This document shows positions 20,652-27,695 of a stretch of DNA of 64,000 bases, in pieces. This stretch comes from Ecdyonurus torrentis. Lineage: Eukaryota; Arthropoda; Insecta; Ephemeroptera; Heptageniidae. Location of the stretch: assembly GCA_949318235.1 (NCBI GenBank), contig OX439131.1:22960802-23024801 (forward strand), given 5' to 3'. Made by a program: the position numbers and the translations under genes. Position 1 is the stretch's first letter. Each line of letters begins with the position of its first letter. The notes under the pieces were generated by a model that worked only from the letters and a program-made list of their open reading frames with translations, made no database searches and was not told the DNA's origin.

Positions 20652-20706
20652 ACTTAATACTCTTGAACTTGATGCCATCATGACATCAAGTTCAAGAGTA
20701 TTAAGT
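20652..20706. repeat. Perfect 23-bp stem hairpin with 9-nt loop
   Basis: ACTTAATACTCTTGAACTTGATG (20652-20674, given here in parts: ACTTAATACTC then TTGAACTTGATG) is exactly complementary to 20684-20706 across the loop CCATCATGA. Outside it, one G-T and one C-G pair extend the stem to 25 bp. A perfect stem this long is far beyond chance. It could be a short inverted duplication, a small-RNA precursor or a cruciform. Natural pre-miRNAs usually contain mismatches, so a miRNA is not assumed. Confidence 0.85.
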
Positions 20707-21840
20707 TGTAATGTATAATATTATACATGAAGCCATATGTACGTAGACATACAGTACTGTACTACATAATGATCTCATGCAAAAATTTCATATTATACTA
20801 ACTTTGCCCTGGCCTCTCTCTCTCTCTCTCCTTTTTTACATAATATGCTTTGGTAATATGAATAAATATGTTTATTTTGTACACTTTTTCCATTTATTTG
20901 ACTCATTATGTTTATATTTTGTATTATTAATTCTATTATAATAATACATTTAAAAAGAAAATACGAATATAATATTTTTTTATAGTTAAATTTAGTTTGT
21001 GTACAATATTTGATGAAGAGACAGCCCCGATTGCAGTTCTTGCCTGGCTACACAAAACTGATCCCGATCCCTCTACTTGAATACATTACACCTTATATTA
21101 TTGTTACTAGCGTTATATTATAACTATAGTACCTATTTATTTTTGTCAGGATTTAGGATTAAGGACATTGATTAATTGATAGAGGACCACTGAGTTAGGG
21201 TATTTTGTGATATTTCAGCATTTAAATTATTTTGTCTAGGGGCTCAATATTAACAACAAAATATATTAGAAATACTGCAACATAAATATTTTATATGTAT
21301 GCGACTCGTTATGCATTACGTAATTATTAAGATTTTATAAATTTAACTAACTGTATTGTTATGAATTACTTAACTATAGAATTCTAATTTCTCTTGAATT
21401 CATTATATTCAATATTTATATTTAATATTTATACAATACTTAATAATCTATTACGACTGAAAAGTAAACTTAAGTACGTTTGAGTAAAAGTAAAGTATTT
21501 TCATTTTCTGTATGCCTTTGAGATTCTGCTTGAATGCTACATATATTGTGAAAGCAAAATAGTATAGTGCAGAGTTGTTTACACTAGATTTATAAACAAC
21601 GATATTTTTATCACAGTAAAGAGAGACGAAGTACTGAAAAATATATCTCTACATTCTTTCTAAGTAATTCAGACTCAACGATGAGTAAAAGAAAAATCAG
21701 AATTGCGTTTTTTTACGTTCATTATTAACGATAACTTAAAGTTAATGTAAAAAAAACTGGGTATAACTGGCATAAAAATGTTACTAACAAAGCAGAAAGT
21801 GCGGTATCGTTTTTACGTTCTTTTGACTTAAATTTATGAA

Positions 21841-21844
<4 letters not shown>
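20707..21844. other. AT-rich DNA, small GC-richer patch at 21020-21075
   Basis: The patch (GAGACAGCCCCGATTGCAG onward) allows a 36-codon frame starting ATGAAGAGACAGCCCCG near 21014, with no recognisable family. A CT run lies at 20816-20830. Nothing else is recognised. Confidence 0.5.

Positions 21845-21919
<75 letters not shown>
21845..21919. repeat. Compound (GT)n(GA)n microsatellite
   Basis: About 24 GT units (21845-21892) run straight into about 13 GA units (21892-21919). Confidence 0.97.
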
Positions 21920-21922
<3 letters not shown>

Positions 21923-22506
21923 TTTGTGGTGGAATGAAGCAAGCCATTTGGATGACAGATATTGGAACATTTAAAGTAGAAAACGCATCTCTTGTGAGAT
22001 GGCTTGTAAAAGTGAATAAACGACAAAAATATGCCAGTGTTTAAAAGGAAAGGAAAAGAAGAGAAGAGAGTATAAAGTGCTATAAAAATTTGTATTTTTA
22101 TTATGAATTATATTACAGAATAAATGTAACATTATTTGAAAAGGCAGGCCCTTTTTTTCTAGAGGCTATGATTTTTAAAATGAAAAAAAAAAAATCTTAA
22201 ATAGAGAATAAAAATAATAAAGGTTAATATATTATAGGGAAAAAATATTTGTTAAATAAAAGATAAATAAAAAAAAATTCTGTATATTGAGTGTAAGATT
22301 TTCGTACTAAAGTAAGGCTTTCAAAAACATGTCCTTTCATTTTGATGATTAAAAACCATTCAATTTTCATTTTCTATTTGAAAAGACTTCATTTCTTTGA
22401 TGAGAAAATACATGATATATATATATATAATAGTGCCATATAGAAAATACTTTAGTTTTGATGTGTGTATAAAGGTCTATTTGGTGAACCAAAATGGTGA
22501 CATATA

Positions 22507-22511
22507 ATATA

Positions 22512-22576
<65 letters not shown>
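22507..22576. repeat. (TA)n microsatellite, about 70 bp
   Basis: TA repeats with one TT interruption near 22519, lying about 90 bp before the retrotransposon insertion site, which is itself an ATAT target. Confidence 0.96.
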
Positions 22577-22578
<2 letters not shown>

Positions 22579-22664
22579 ACAAAATGAAGTATTATATAAC
22601 CCTACATATTATTGTACTTGAGCCGCACTATAGATACATTTTATTCGTTTCGATGAAAGATATA

Positions 22665-22668
22665 ATAT
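22665..22668. repeat. Target site duplication, left copy (ATAT)
   Basis: The four bases before the 5' LTR are ATAT, equal to the four bases after the 3' LTR. Four-base duplications are typical of several Ty3/gypsy integrases. In DNA this AT-rich a 4-bp match has appreciable chance support, so the claim leans on its exact abutment to TG...CA ends. Confidence 0.75.
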
Positions 22669-22723
22669 TGTCAAGGTGTGGTGCATTCCGTGTAGTCTAA
22701 ACATACCGGGTTGGTAATGTTTA

Positions 22724-22750
22724 GTAATCAAATTTATTATATTTGATTAC
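22724..22750. repeat. Perfect inverted repeat in U3 (10-bp arms)
   Basis: GTAATCAAAT (22724-22733) and ATTTGATTAC (22741-22750) are exact reverse complements separated by 7 bp. The same structure recurs in the 3' LTR at 27061-27087. It lies upstream of the TATA-like motif, so a role as a protein-binding operator or enhancer element is possible but unproven. Confidence 0.8.
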
Positions 22751-22773
22751 TCGCGTTTTGAAATAATAATAAA

Positions 22774-22816
22774 TAATCATTATTGCTTACGTTTGCAATA
22801 ATTGCAATAATGATTA
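22774..22816. repeat. Perfect inverted repeat in U3 (13-bp arms)
   Basis: TAATCATTATTGC (22774-22786) pairs exactly with GCAATAATGATTA (22804-22816) across a 17-bp spacer; the copy in the 3' LTR is at 27111-27153. Two perfect dyads in one U3 suggest a regulatory array, but no known factor site is recognised. Confidence 0.8.
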
Positions 22817-22864
22817 GTAGTTTATTGTGTCACGTTTGTTTTAATTGTAAATGTAAACACATTG

Positions 22865-22904
22865 AGTATAAGAAGGGTTCGGTTTTACCCTCGAGGCTCA
22901 TTCA
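22865..22904 (+). promoter_or_regulatory. Likely LTR core promoter (TATA-like plus initiator)
   Basis: GTATAAGAA at 22865-22873 is followed about 25-30 bp later by TCATTCAG (22898-22905), which resembles an arthropod initiator. The sequence changes from AT-rich U3 to GC-richer R here, as expected at an LTR transcription start. The exact start is not determined. Confidence 0.5.
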
Positions 22905-22947
22905 GATCGACTTTTATTCTTGAGCTACCGAGTACGCTAGAGAGGTG

Positions 22948-22975
22948 GTGAGCTACACTCGAGATGTAGTCTCAC
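22948..22975 (+). other. Putative RNA hairpin in R
   Basis: GTGAGCTACA (22948-22957) can pair with TGTAGTCTCAC (22965-22975) with one bulged base, giving a GC-containing stem near the expected 5' end of the transcript. It is duplicated in the 3' LTR. Structured R regions are common in LTR elements; a function here is inferred only. Confidence 0.5.
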
Positions 22976-23029
22976 ACACCGCGACGTCACGGCACGCTGG
23001 CACACACACACCGCGACAACTCCGCCATC

Positions 23030-23038
23030 CAGGTAAGT
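23030..23038 (+). promoter_or_regulatory. Consensus splice donor CAG|GTAAGT inside the LTR
   Basis: CAGGTAAGT matches the metazoan U1 consensus exactly, with the exon ending at 23032. It lies between the presumed start site and the LTR end, so an element transcript could splice from here to an acceptor before gag (for example AG at 23919-23920 or 23970-23971) or after gag (AG at 25955-25956). The same donor in the 3' LTR (27367-27375) could splice into flanking DNA. Confidence 0.6.
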
Positions 23039-23084
23039 TGACCATATTCACACCAATATAATTTCCAATATTAATTGTAACGTA

Positions 23085-23090
23085 AATAAA
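23085..23090 (+). terminator. AATAAA polyadenylation signal in 5' LTR
   Basis: Canonical hexamer in the post-R part of the LTR; the functional copy for full-length transcripts would be the one in the 3' LTR. In DNA this AT-rich the hexamer is common, so support comes mainly from its position. Confidence 0.45.
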
Positions 23091-23354
23091 TATATCTTGT
23101 TAAATGTTATTCTTTAATCTAGTTATTCATGCAATTCCTATAACCATATAAGCATAATTCCTACTAGTGAGGGTTCCCAGAATATACCAAACAGAGCCAA
23201 GCATAGATTAGACCTCTCGCAATTCTATATTAGCTACGTCTAAACCCCCAATAAGCGCATATAAGCACACTTCATAAGTAACTTATTTAATCAAACATAA
23301 GCGTCCACACCAAGTCACAATTAAATTGAGTACATCAATTTTCGATGTTTGACA

Positions 23355-23372
23355 TGGTGGAGCCGCCGTATT
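23355..23372 (+). promoter_or_regulatory. Primer binding site candidate (TGGTGGAGCCGCCG)
   Basis: TGG abuts the terminal CA of the 5' LTR, as expected for pairing with the 3' CCA of a tRNA. The following GTGGAGCCGCCG is GC-rich and stands out from its neighbours. The matching tRNA is not recognised from memory; comparison with the host tRNA set would identify the primer. Confidence 0.7.
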
Positions 23373-23687
23373 TCACGATATTTGTTGTTTTTATTGTTGC
23401 TTAATTTTACCTTATAACAAATACCGTCCTTGCTCGTAAAGTAGTGACTTGTTGAAATCACGAAAAATGGAATATGCTAAATTTTTGAATAACATTTTAA
23501 TTTTTTAAATGGTGTTGGTCATTTGGTGTGTGTCCAGTTGTGATCCTAAATTTGTGTAAGTGAACTACGATATTGAAGAATTCCTTACCGCTTTACCGAT
23601 TTCCTCTCCTATCAAAACTGTGTGCTGGTGGTTTCGTTTCCTATCCAAAACCACTTTCACTGAATTTTGCTGCGCTTCAAGACAAGA

Positions 23688-23800
23688 CAACGTTTGAACA
23701 GCACGGAGAACAACGTTTGAACAGCGCGGAGAACAACGTCTGAACAGCACGGAAGTCAACGTTTGGACAGCGCAAAAGACAGCAATTGAGCAGTACAAGT
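23688..23800 (+). repeat. 23-bp tandem repeats in the gag leader (about 5 copies)
   Basis: Units begin CAACGTTTGAACAGC at 23688, 23711, 23734 and 23757, each exactly 23 bp, with a fifth degenerate unit at 23780-23800. The third base block alternates CAC/CGC between units (AGCACGG, AGCGCGG, AGCACGG, AGCGCAA). The period is not a multiple of three and the region precedes the gag start, so it is not protein coding. A leader position fits a packaging, dimerisation or translation-control element, which is inference. Confidence 0.9.
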
Positions 23801-23969
23801 AACTTTAAGGCGAGTAAATGAGGAATTTTATAGTTGTTATAAAGCATATTACTTCAGTAATGTGTGTTGAATGAGAATATAAAGAAAAGTTGCGTTAATA
23901 ATTGAGTTTTGTTGTATCAGCATAGTTAATAATTCAATTACATTATTGTTATTTCTTGCGCAAGCTTGC

Positions 23970-23971
23970 AG
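23970..23971 (+). other. Candidate splice acceptor before gag
   Basis: The stretch ATTATTGTTATTTCTTGCGC... ending GCTTGCAG is preceded by a T-rich tract and could accept a splice from the LTR donor at 23033. That would remove the 23-bp repeats from a subset of transcripts. A weaker alternative is GTTGTATCAG at 23911-23920. No transcript evidence is available. Confidence 0.3.
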
Positions 23972-24278
23972 TTTATTTCACTATAGTAGAAGTTCAAGTT
24001 CAATATACTTTTTACGTATATGTTTTTGTTTACGCTGCATAAAATAAATATATATGTATATTAATATACATTGCGTTTTATTTTAATGTTCTTAAAGCAA
24101 TAATTATTGAAATTTTGCATCTTTATTTTATATAATAATGATATAAAAAAAAAGTTACATTTTGCCATAGATAAATATCCTATTATTGATTTTGCTGTGA
24201 AAAGAAAAGTAATTGATTCTTCTGAATATTAATAATATTTTGTTTTTGAGTAGAATTGAATTAAATATAATAGTAAAA

Positions 24279-25577
24279 ATGTTGTTAATGTTGACTAATG
24301 TTGCCCTTGAAATTGTAAATGCTTTTGTAAGTGATTTTGATAATGATATTTCTTTGCGATGTAAGAAAATTCTGTCCCTTAAAACCAAAAGACATGCTGA
24401 AAGATCAGATATATGCACTCATACAGATTTACAAATTTCAGAGAAAAATCTGTATGGATCTTGGCCAGAAAGCAACATAGAGCTGCCGTCTTTTTATGAT
24501 GATGTAAAAACCACGAGCAAAGTTTCTACTGGCGTTGGTACTGACTACGAGTTGCTGCCTAATCAAGGGTCCGACCACTCAAAGAAATTTATTCCTGAAT
24601 TTGACGTGGGATTTTTCTCTGGTTCAGCTGATGATGATCTACAAAGCTTCATATTCAGATTTGAAACTATTGCTACTGCGTATGCTTGGAGTGATGACGA
24701 CAAAGCGAAGTATTTACCATGCTGCTTACAAGGCACTGCATTTAAGTGGTACGAGTTTTACGTCCATGAAAACGCTTCAGGAGAAAACGAGATTAAATGG
24801 GACACGTTAAAAGCTACAATACTAGAGACGTTTAAATCCTGTGAATTTGATGACGAGATGAAACTTTTATCGAGAATTCGACGTGAAAATGAGACTATTG
24901 AGAACTACGTGTTCGACGTATTATATTTATGCAGGAGATGTGATCCTGATATGACTACAAAGCGCCAACTCTTCTATCTCTACAGGGGTCTACCTACAGA
25001 AATGGCAGAACATGCCTATATTTTTCACAATGAGAAAATGACCGTCAATGATTTTTTAAACACTGTTAAGAGAATGGAGCACGGAGAAAAATTGGCCGCT
25101 AGACGTACTTTTATTTCAAATGAAACCTCTGAGACAGCGCAAGCCGCGATGAGCCGACAAAAGGTCGCTCGAAAACCCAGAGAAAAAGAAACTAATAATT
25201 TGGGTCCTGTTTTATTGACACCTGATGATACACGGGTGATGAGAGATGCTGTTGTTCCGAATAATCGAGCTGAGAAAAAGAGAAAGACCAAAGATGTGGT
25301 TCCCTCTTCACGAGTATCTACGAGAACGACGCGCTATATTTCGACCAAGGTTGCTGCTACTGAGGACATGAGACATGCCGCTACTACTGCTACTACTGAT
25401 TTAGGAACGCACGCAGCGATGAGTACTTTTGTTCCTGATATTCGAGCTTCCCGAAAGACAATTAAAGGAGATACACGTCGATATCCCTATGGTAGAGGCT
25501 TGAGATGCAATTTTTGTTTCAACGAAGGTCATGCTGAGACGTCATGTTTTCGTAAGAGAAGTATGAATAAGCCATAA
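24279..25577 (+). CDS. gag: Gag polyprotein (capsid and nucleocapsid) of LTR retrotransposon
   Basis: A 432-residue structural protein that would assemble the cytoplasmic particle and bind the element RNA. The frame is open from 24213, but that start would be TTG; the first ATG is 24279 with AAAA before it (good insect context), and a second ATG at 24288 is possible. Residues 1-107 form a variable N-terminal part. About 108-270 resemble a Ty3/gypsy capsid of the Retrotrans_gag type, with an FxGSADDDLQSFI start, the LxGTAFKWY core and a downstream FYLYRGLP block. About 278-398 form a Ser/Thr/Arg/Lys-rich linker with a basic KKRKTK patch. C410, C413, H418 and C423 form one CX2CX4HX4C zinc knuckle, and nine residues follow it before the TAA. 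No protease follows, no frameshift site is seen, and no pol is present in any frame. Since the frame is intact in a recently inserted copy, the protein is probably functional. Confidence 0.93.
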   Translation: MLLMLTNVALEIVNAFVSDFDNDISLRCKKILSLKTKRHAERSDICTHTDLQISEKNLYGSWPESNIELPSFYDDVKTTSKVSTGVGTDYELLPNQGSDHSKKFIPEFDVGFFSGSADDDLQSFIFRFETIATAYAWSDDDKAKYLPCCLQGTAFKWYEFYVHENASGENEIKWDTLKATILETFKSCEFDDEMKLLSRIRRENETIENYVFDVLYLCRRCDPDMTTKRQLFYLYRGLPTEMAEHAYIFHNEKMTVNDFLNTVKRMEHGEKLAARRTFISNETSETAQAAMSRQKVARKPREKETNNLGPVLLTPDDTRVMRDAVVPNNRAEKKRKTKDVVPSSRVSTRTTRYISTKVAATEDMRHAATTATTDLGTHAAMSTFVPDIRASRKTIKGDTRRYPYGRGLRCNFCFNEGHAETSCFRKRSMNKP

Positions 25578-25939
25578 TATGGTGAGAAACTGAGTTATTT
25601 TAATGATGAATTAATGATTATGTTGTTTATAGTTTAGTCTAGTTGTGATTTTAGAGTATTTCGTAGTTATTGTTTTGAGTTTGTTTATAATGTCTCTGTG
25701 TTTAATGATTTTTACTTGATTTTAGAGTGAGACAGATTTAATACAGTATATATAAAGTTGATGATAGTGCAATTAATTAGGTCTCTATTCATGATAATTC
25801 TGAGATGTAAGGGCCCGGGGTATAATTAAAATGTGTATTTTGAGTAACATTTGCGTAATAATATTTTTGTGTTAGTGAGACGTAAGCTTGATAAGTCCGT
25901 GAGACGTCACGTTGATATATCGCCGTCGGAAACTAATTG

Positions 25940-25956
25940 TTGATTTTTTGTTGCAG
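25940..25956 (+). other. Candidate splice acceptor after gag
   Basis: TGATTTTTTGTTGCAG has a pyrimidine-rich tract and CAG, ending at 25956. In env-carrying insect gypsy elements a subgenomic env RNA uses an acceptor at this relative place. Here no env-like frame follows, so the site could be a relic, serve a non-coding spliced RNA, or be chance. Confidence 0.3.
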
Positions 25957-26010
25957 AGCGCTATATAAGTAGTCGACGTATGTAAATAATGCAGAATTGC
26001 ATTTTGACGT

Positions 26011-26263
26011 TATCCGCATTGTTTTGAGTGAATTTATTAAGGTATAGTCTCCGATAATATTATTATTGTGAGTTATGCAGGAGGATAAGTTTTAGCTTCA
26101 AGGCTTTGAATTATAAGTCGGATATTAAGGTTTTTATCTTTATCCGCAATTTGAGTGAATTTTAGGTGTAGGCTCAGGTCATTTTTACACTGAGTTTTTA
26201 GCAGGCGGAAAGTTTTGCTTTAAGGCTTCGAGTTTTTGCACATATAAGTCGGATGTAAGATTT
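26011..26263 (+). repeat. Degenerate tandem duplication, two units of about 125-130 bp
   Basis: Unit 1 (26011-26140) and unit 2 (26141-26263) share blocks in the same order: TATCCGCA, TTGAGTGAATTT, GCAGG(A/C)GGA(T/A)AAGTTTT, AAGGCTT and ATAAGTCGGAT. Further diverged units seem to flank them: ATAAGT occurs at 25965, 26113, 26244 and 26335, in the first and last cases as TATATAAGT. The copies differ at many positions, so the duplication is old relative to the LTR pair and was inherited by this element lineage. Confidence 0.75.
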
Positions 26264-26993
26264 GAGCGTGCAGTATATTTGAAATGATATTAAATATAAT
26301 AATTTTGGTCCGCAAACCAATAGTTGCACGGTATATAAGTAAAGTCGTTATTGAGAGGCGCGTGAGTATATTGCGTTGTATATTGCAATATTGATAATTT
26401 TATAGTTTAAGAATAATTTTAGTATGCATACGTAATATTTAATTATAATTATTTTACCGGTGAAAGTCATGATTATAATTGAAATAAATGTTAGTTGTAA
26501 TATAAATATGTATTGATTTTAGATGCGCACATTTCTTGTTTATATTTAATAAATTACAAGAGTTTTATGTTAGCAATTTGATATCTTAGTTTAGAGCTTG
26601 CGAGATAGTGTAGAGATAAGTTGTATCATTTGTAATATTTTATGTAATTAATTTTTTCCTGTGTAGATTTTAGTGTATATTTCAGTATAAGGTTCTATTT
26701 AAGAGAAATGATCTTATTTTTAATTAAATTCTTTAGTTTATAATTGAGTATAGTATTGATATGAATAATAATAGTTTAAAAAAAAAAAAAAGAAAGAAAG
26801 GTAATAAGAAAATATTGTATAAAAAAAACTGTAATTTTATTTTATAAAAATAAATTAGATAAAAAGTGAAAATTTTGTGACAAAAATACAAAAATAAAAT
26901 TTTTCTGATTTATATGAGATAATAAAAATATTCTATTTTATGTTTAGATATGTATTTTTATGTTTTTAGCAACATTGTGGGTCCAATGTTACC

Positions 26994-27005
26994 GGAAGGG
27001 GGAGA
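26994..27005 (+). promoter_or_regulatory. Polypurine tract
   Basis: GGAAGGGGGAGA is an unbroken 12-purine run directly before the 3' LTR. It is the expected primer for plus-strand DNA synthesis and the only G-rich run in the nearby AT-rich sequence. Its exact abutment to TGTCAA confirms the LTR boundary. Confidence 0.9.
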
Positions 27006-27691
27006 TGTCAAGGTGTGGTGCATTCCGTGTAGTCTAAACATACCGGGTTGGTAATGTTTAGTAATCAAATTTATTATATTTGATTACTCGCGTTTTGAAA
27101 TAATAATAAATAATCATTATTGCTTACGTTTGCAATAATTGCAATAATGATTAGTAGTTTATTGTGTCACGTTTGTTTTAATTGTAAATGTAAACACATT
27201 GAGTATAAGAAGGGTTCGGTTTTACCCTCGAGGCTCATTCAGATCGACTTTTATTCTTGAGCTACCGAGTACGCTAGAGAGGTGGTGAGCTACACTCGAG
27301 ATGTAGTCTCACACACCGCGACGTCACGGCACGCTGGCACACACACACCGCGACAACTCCGCCATCCAGGTAAGTTGACCATATTCACACCAATATAATT
27401 TCCAATATTAATTGTAACGTAAATAAATATATCTTGTTAAATGTTATTCTTTAATCTAGTTATTCATGCAATTCCTATAACCATATAAGCATAATTCCTA
27501 CTAGTGAGGGTTCCCAGAATATACCAAACAGAGCCAAGCATAGATTAGACCTCTCGCAATTCTATATTAGCTACGTCTAAACCCCCAATAAGCGCATATA
27601 AGCACACTTCATAAGTAACTTATTTAATCAAACATAAGCCTCTCCACCAAGTCACAAATAAATTGATGTAATCAATTTTCGATGTTTGACA
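27006..27691 (+). repeat. 3' long terminal repeat
   Basis: Second 686-bp copy of the LTR, offset by 4337 bp from the first, and preceded by the purine-rich tract at 26994-27005. It begins TGTCAAGGTG and ends TTTGACA. Identical to the 5' copy for 634 bp; from 27640 it reads GCCTCTCCACC where the 5' copy reads GCGTCCACACC, with further changes to about 27672, and the last roughly 20 bp are identical again. Its AATAAA at 27422-27427 would serve 3' end formation of the element transcript. Confidence 0.96.
27422..27427 (+). terminator. AATAAA polyadenylation signal in 3' LTR
   Basis: Counterpart of the hexamer at 23085-23090, placed roughly 190 bp after the presumed R start in the 3' LTR. It is the most plausible 3' end signal for the retrotransposon RNA. 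Confidence 0.5.
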
Positions 27692-27695
27692 ATAT
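27692..27695. repeat. Target site duplication, right copy (ATAT)
   Basis: ATAT directly follows the terminal TTGACA of the 3' LTR and matches the left flank at 22665-22668. Confidence 0.75.

Larger units (their letters stand above)
22669..23354 (+). repeat. 5' long terminal repeat
   Basis: This 686-bp repeat starts TGTCAAGGTG and ends GATGTTTGACA, giving a perfect 6-bp terminal inverted repeat. U3 (about 22669-22899) is AT-rich and carries two perfect inverted repeats. The following R/U5 part (about 22900-23035) is conspicuously GC-richer than the surrounding genome, then AT-rich again to the end. It contains a TATA-like GTATAAGAA, an AATAAA and a perfect splice-donor consensus. It matches the 3' LTR without a difference over its first 634 positions; the differences are confined to about 23303-23335. 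Confidence 0.96.
25578..26993 (+). other. Non-coding 3' region of the retrotransposon, in place of pol
   Basis: This 1.4 kb between the gag stop and the polypurine tract contains no frame longer than about 60 codons and no recognisable pol motif such as a YxDD reverse transcriptase box. It holds a moderately GC region (about 25800-26390) with degenerate repeats, followed by a strongly AT-rich tail with an A-run at 26778-26790. It may carry cis signals for packaging or expression. Whether it derives from pol, env or captured host DNA cannot be seen here. Confidence 0.8.
22669..27691 (+). mobile_element. Gag-only LTR retrotransposon (Ty3/gypsy-like), complete, non-autonomous
   Basis: Seen: two direct 686-bp repeats (22669-23354 and 27006-27691) with TGTCAA at the start and TTGACA at the end. 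They are flanked by ATAT on both sides and enclose 3651 bp. TGG follows the 5' LTR directly and a purine run precedes the 3' LTR directly. The only long open frame inside is gag; none of the three forward frames after gag contains a protease, reverse transcriptase, RNase H or integrase. Known: LTR retrotransposons need pol for reverse transcription and integration, and gag-only relatives (TR-GAG, described in plants) are mobilised in trans. Inference: near-identical LTRs and a matching target duplication mean this gag-only form itself moved recently, rather than losing pol after insertion. The Ty3/gypsy assignment rests on the Gag type alone, so the superfamily is likely but not proven. Confidence 0.93.

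Noticed and set aside
21725..22044. Frames with Cys-Val, Thr-His and Arg-Glu runs
   Set aside because: Products of the (GT)n(GA)n microsatellite on both strands, with no independent coding signal.
22367..22700. Tyr-Ile repeat frames
   Set aside because: Translation of (TA)n; identical artefacts occur at 35309-35608, 40638-40820 and 51678-51878.
23565..23798. Minus-strand frame with repeated CAVQTL-like segments
   Set aside because: It is the antisense reading of the 23-bp leader repeats of the retrotransposon; the period is not a multiple of three.
24213..24278. N-terminal extension of Gag upstream of 24279
   Set aside because: The extension would need a TTG start; the first ATG in frame is at 24279 with a suitable context, so the shorter protein is preferred.
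24535..25291. Overlapping frames inside gag on both strands
   Set aside because: They are shadows of the gag frame; only the gag frame gives a capsid-like protein and a zinc knuckle.
25578..26993. Hidden or frameshifted pol after gag
   Set aside because: No frame longer than about 60 codons and no reverse transcriptase, protease or integrase motif is visible, and the composition is repeat-like.
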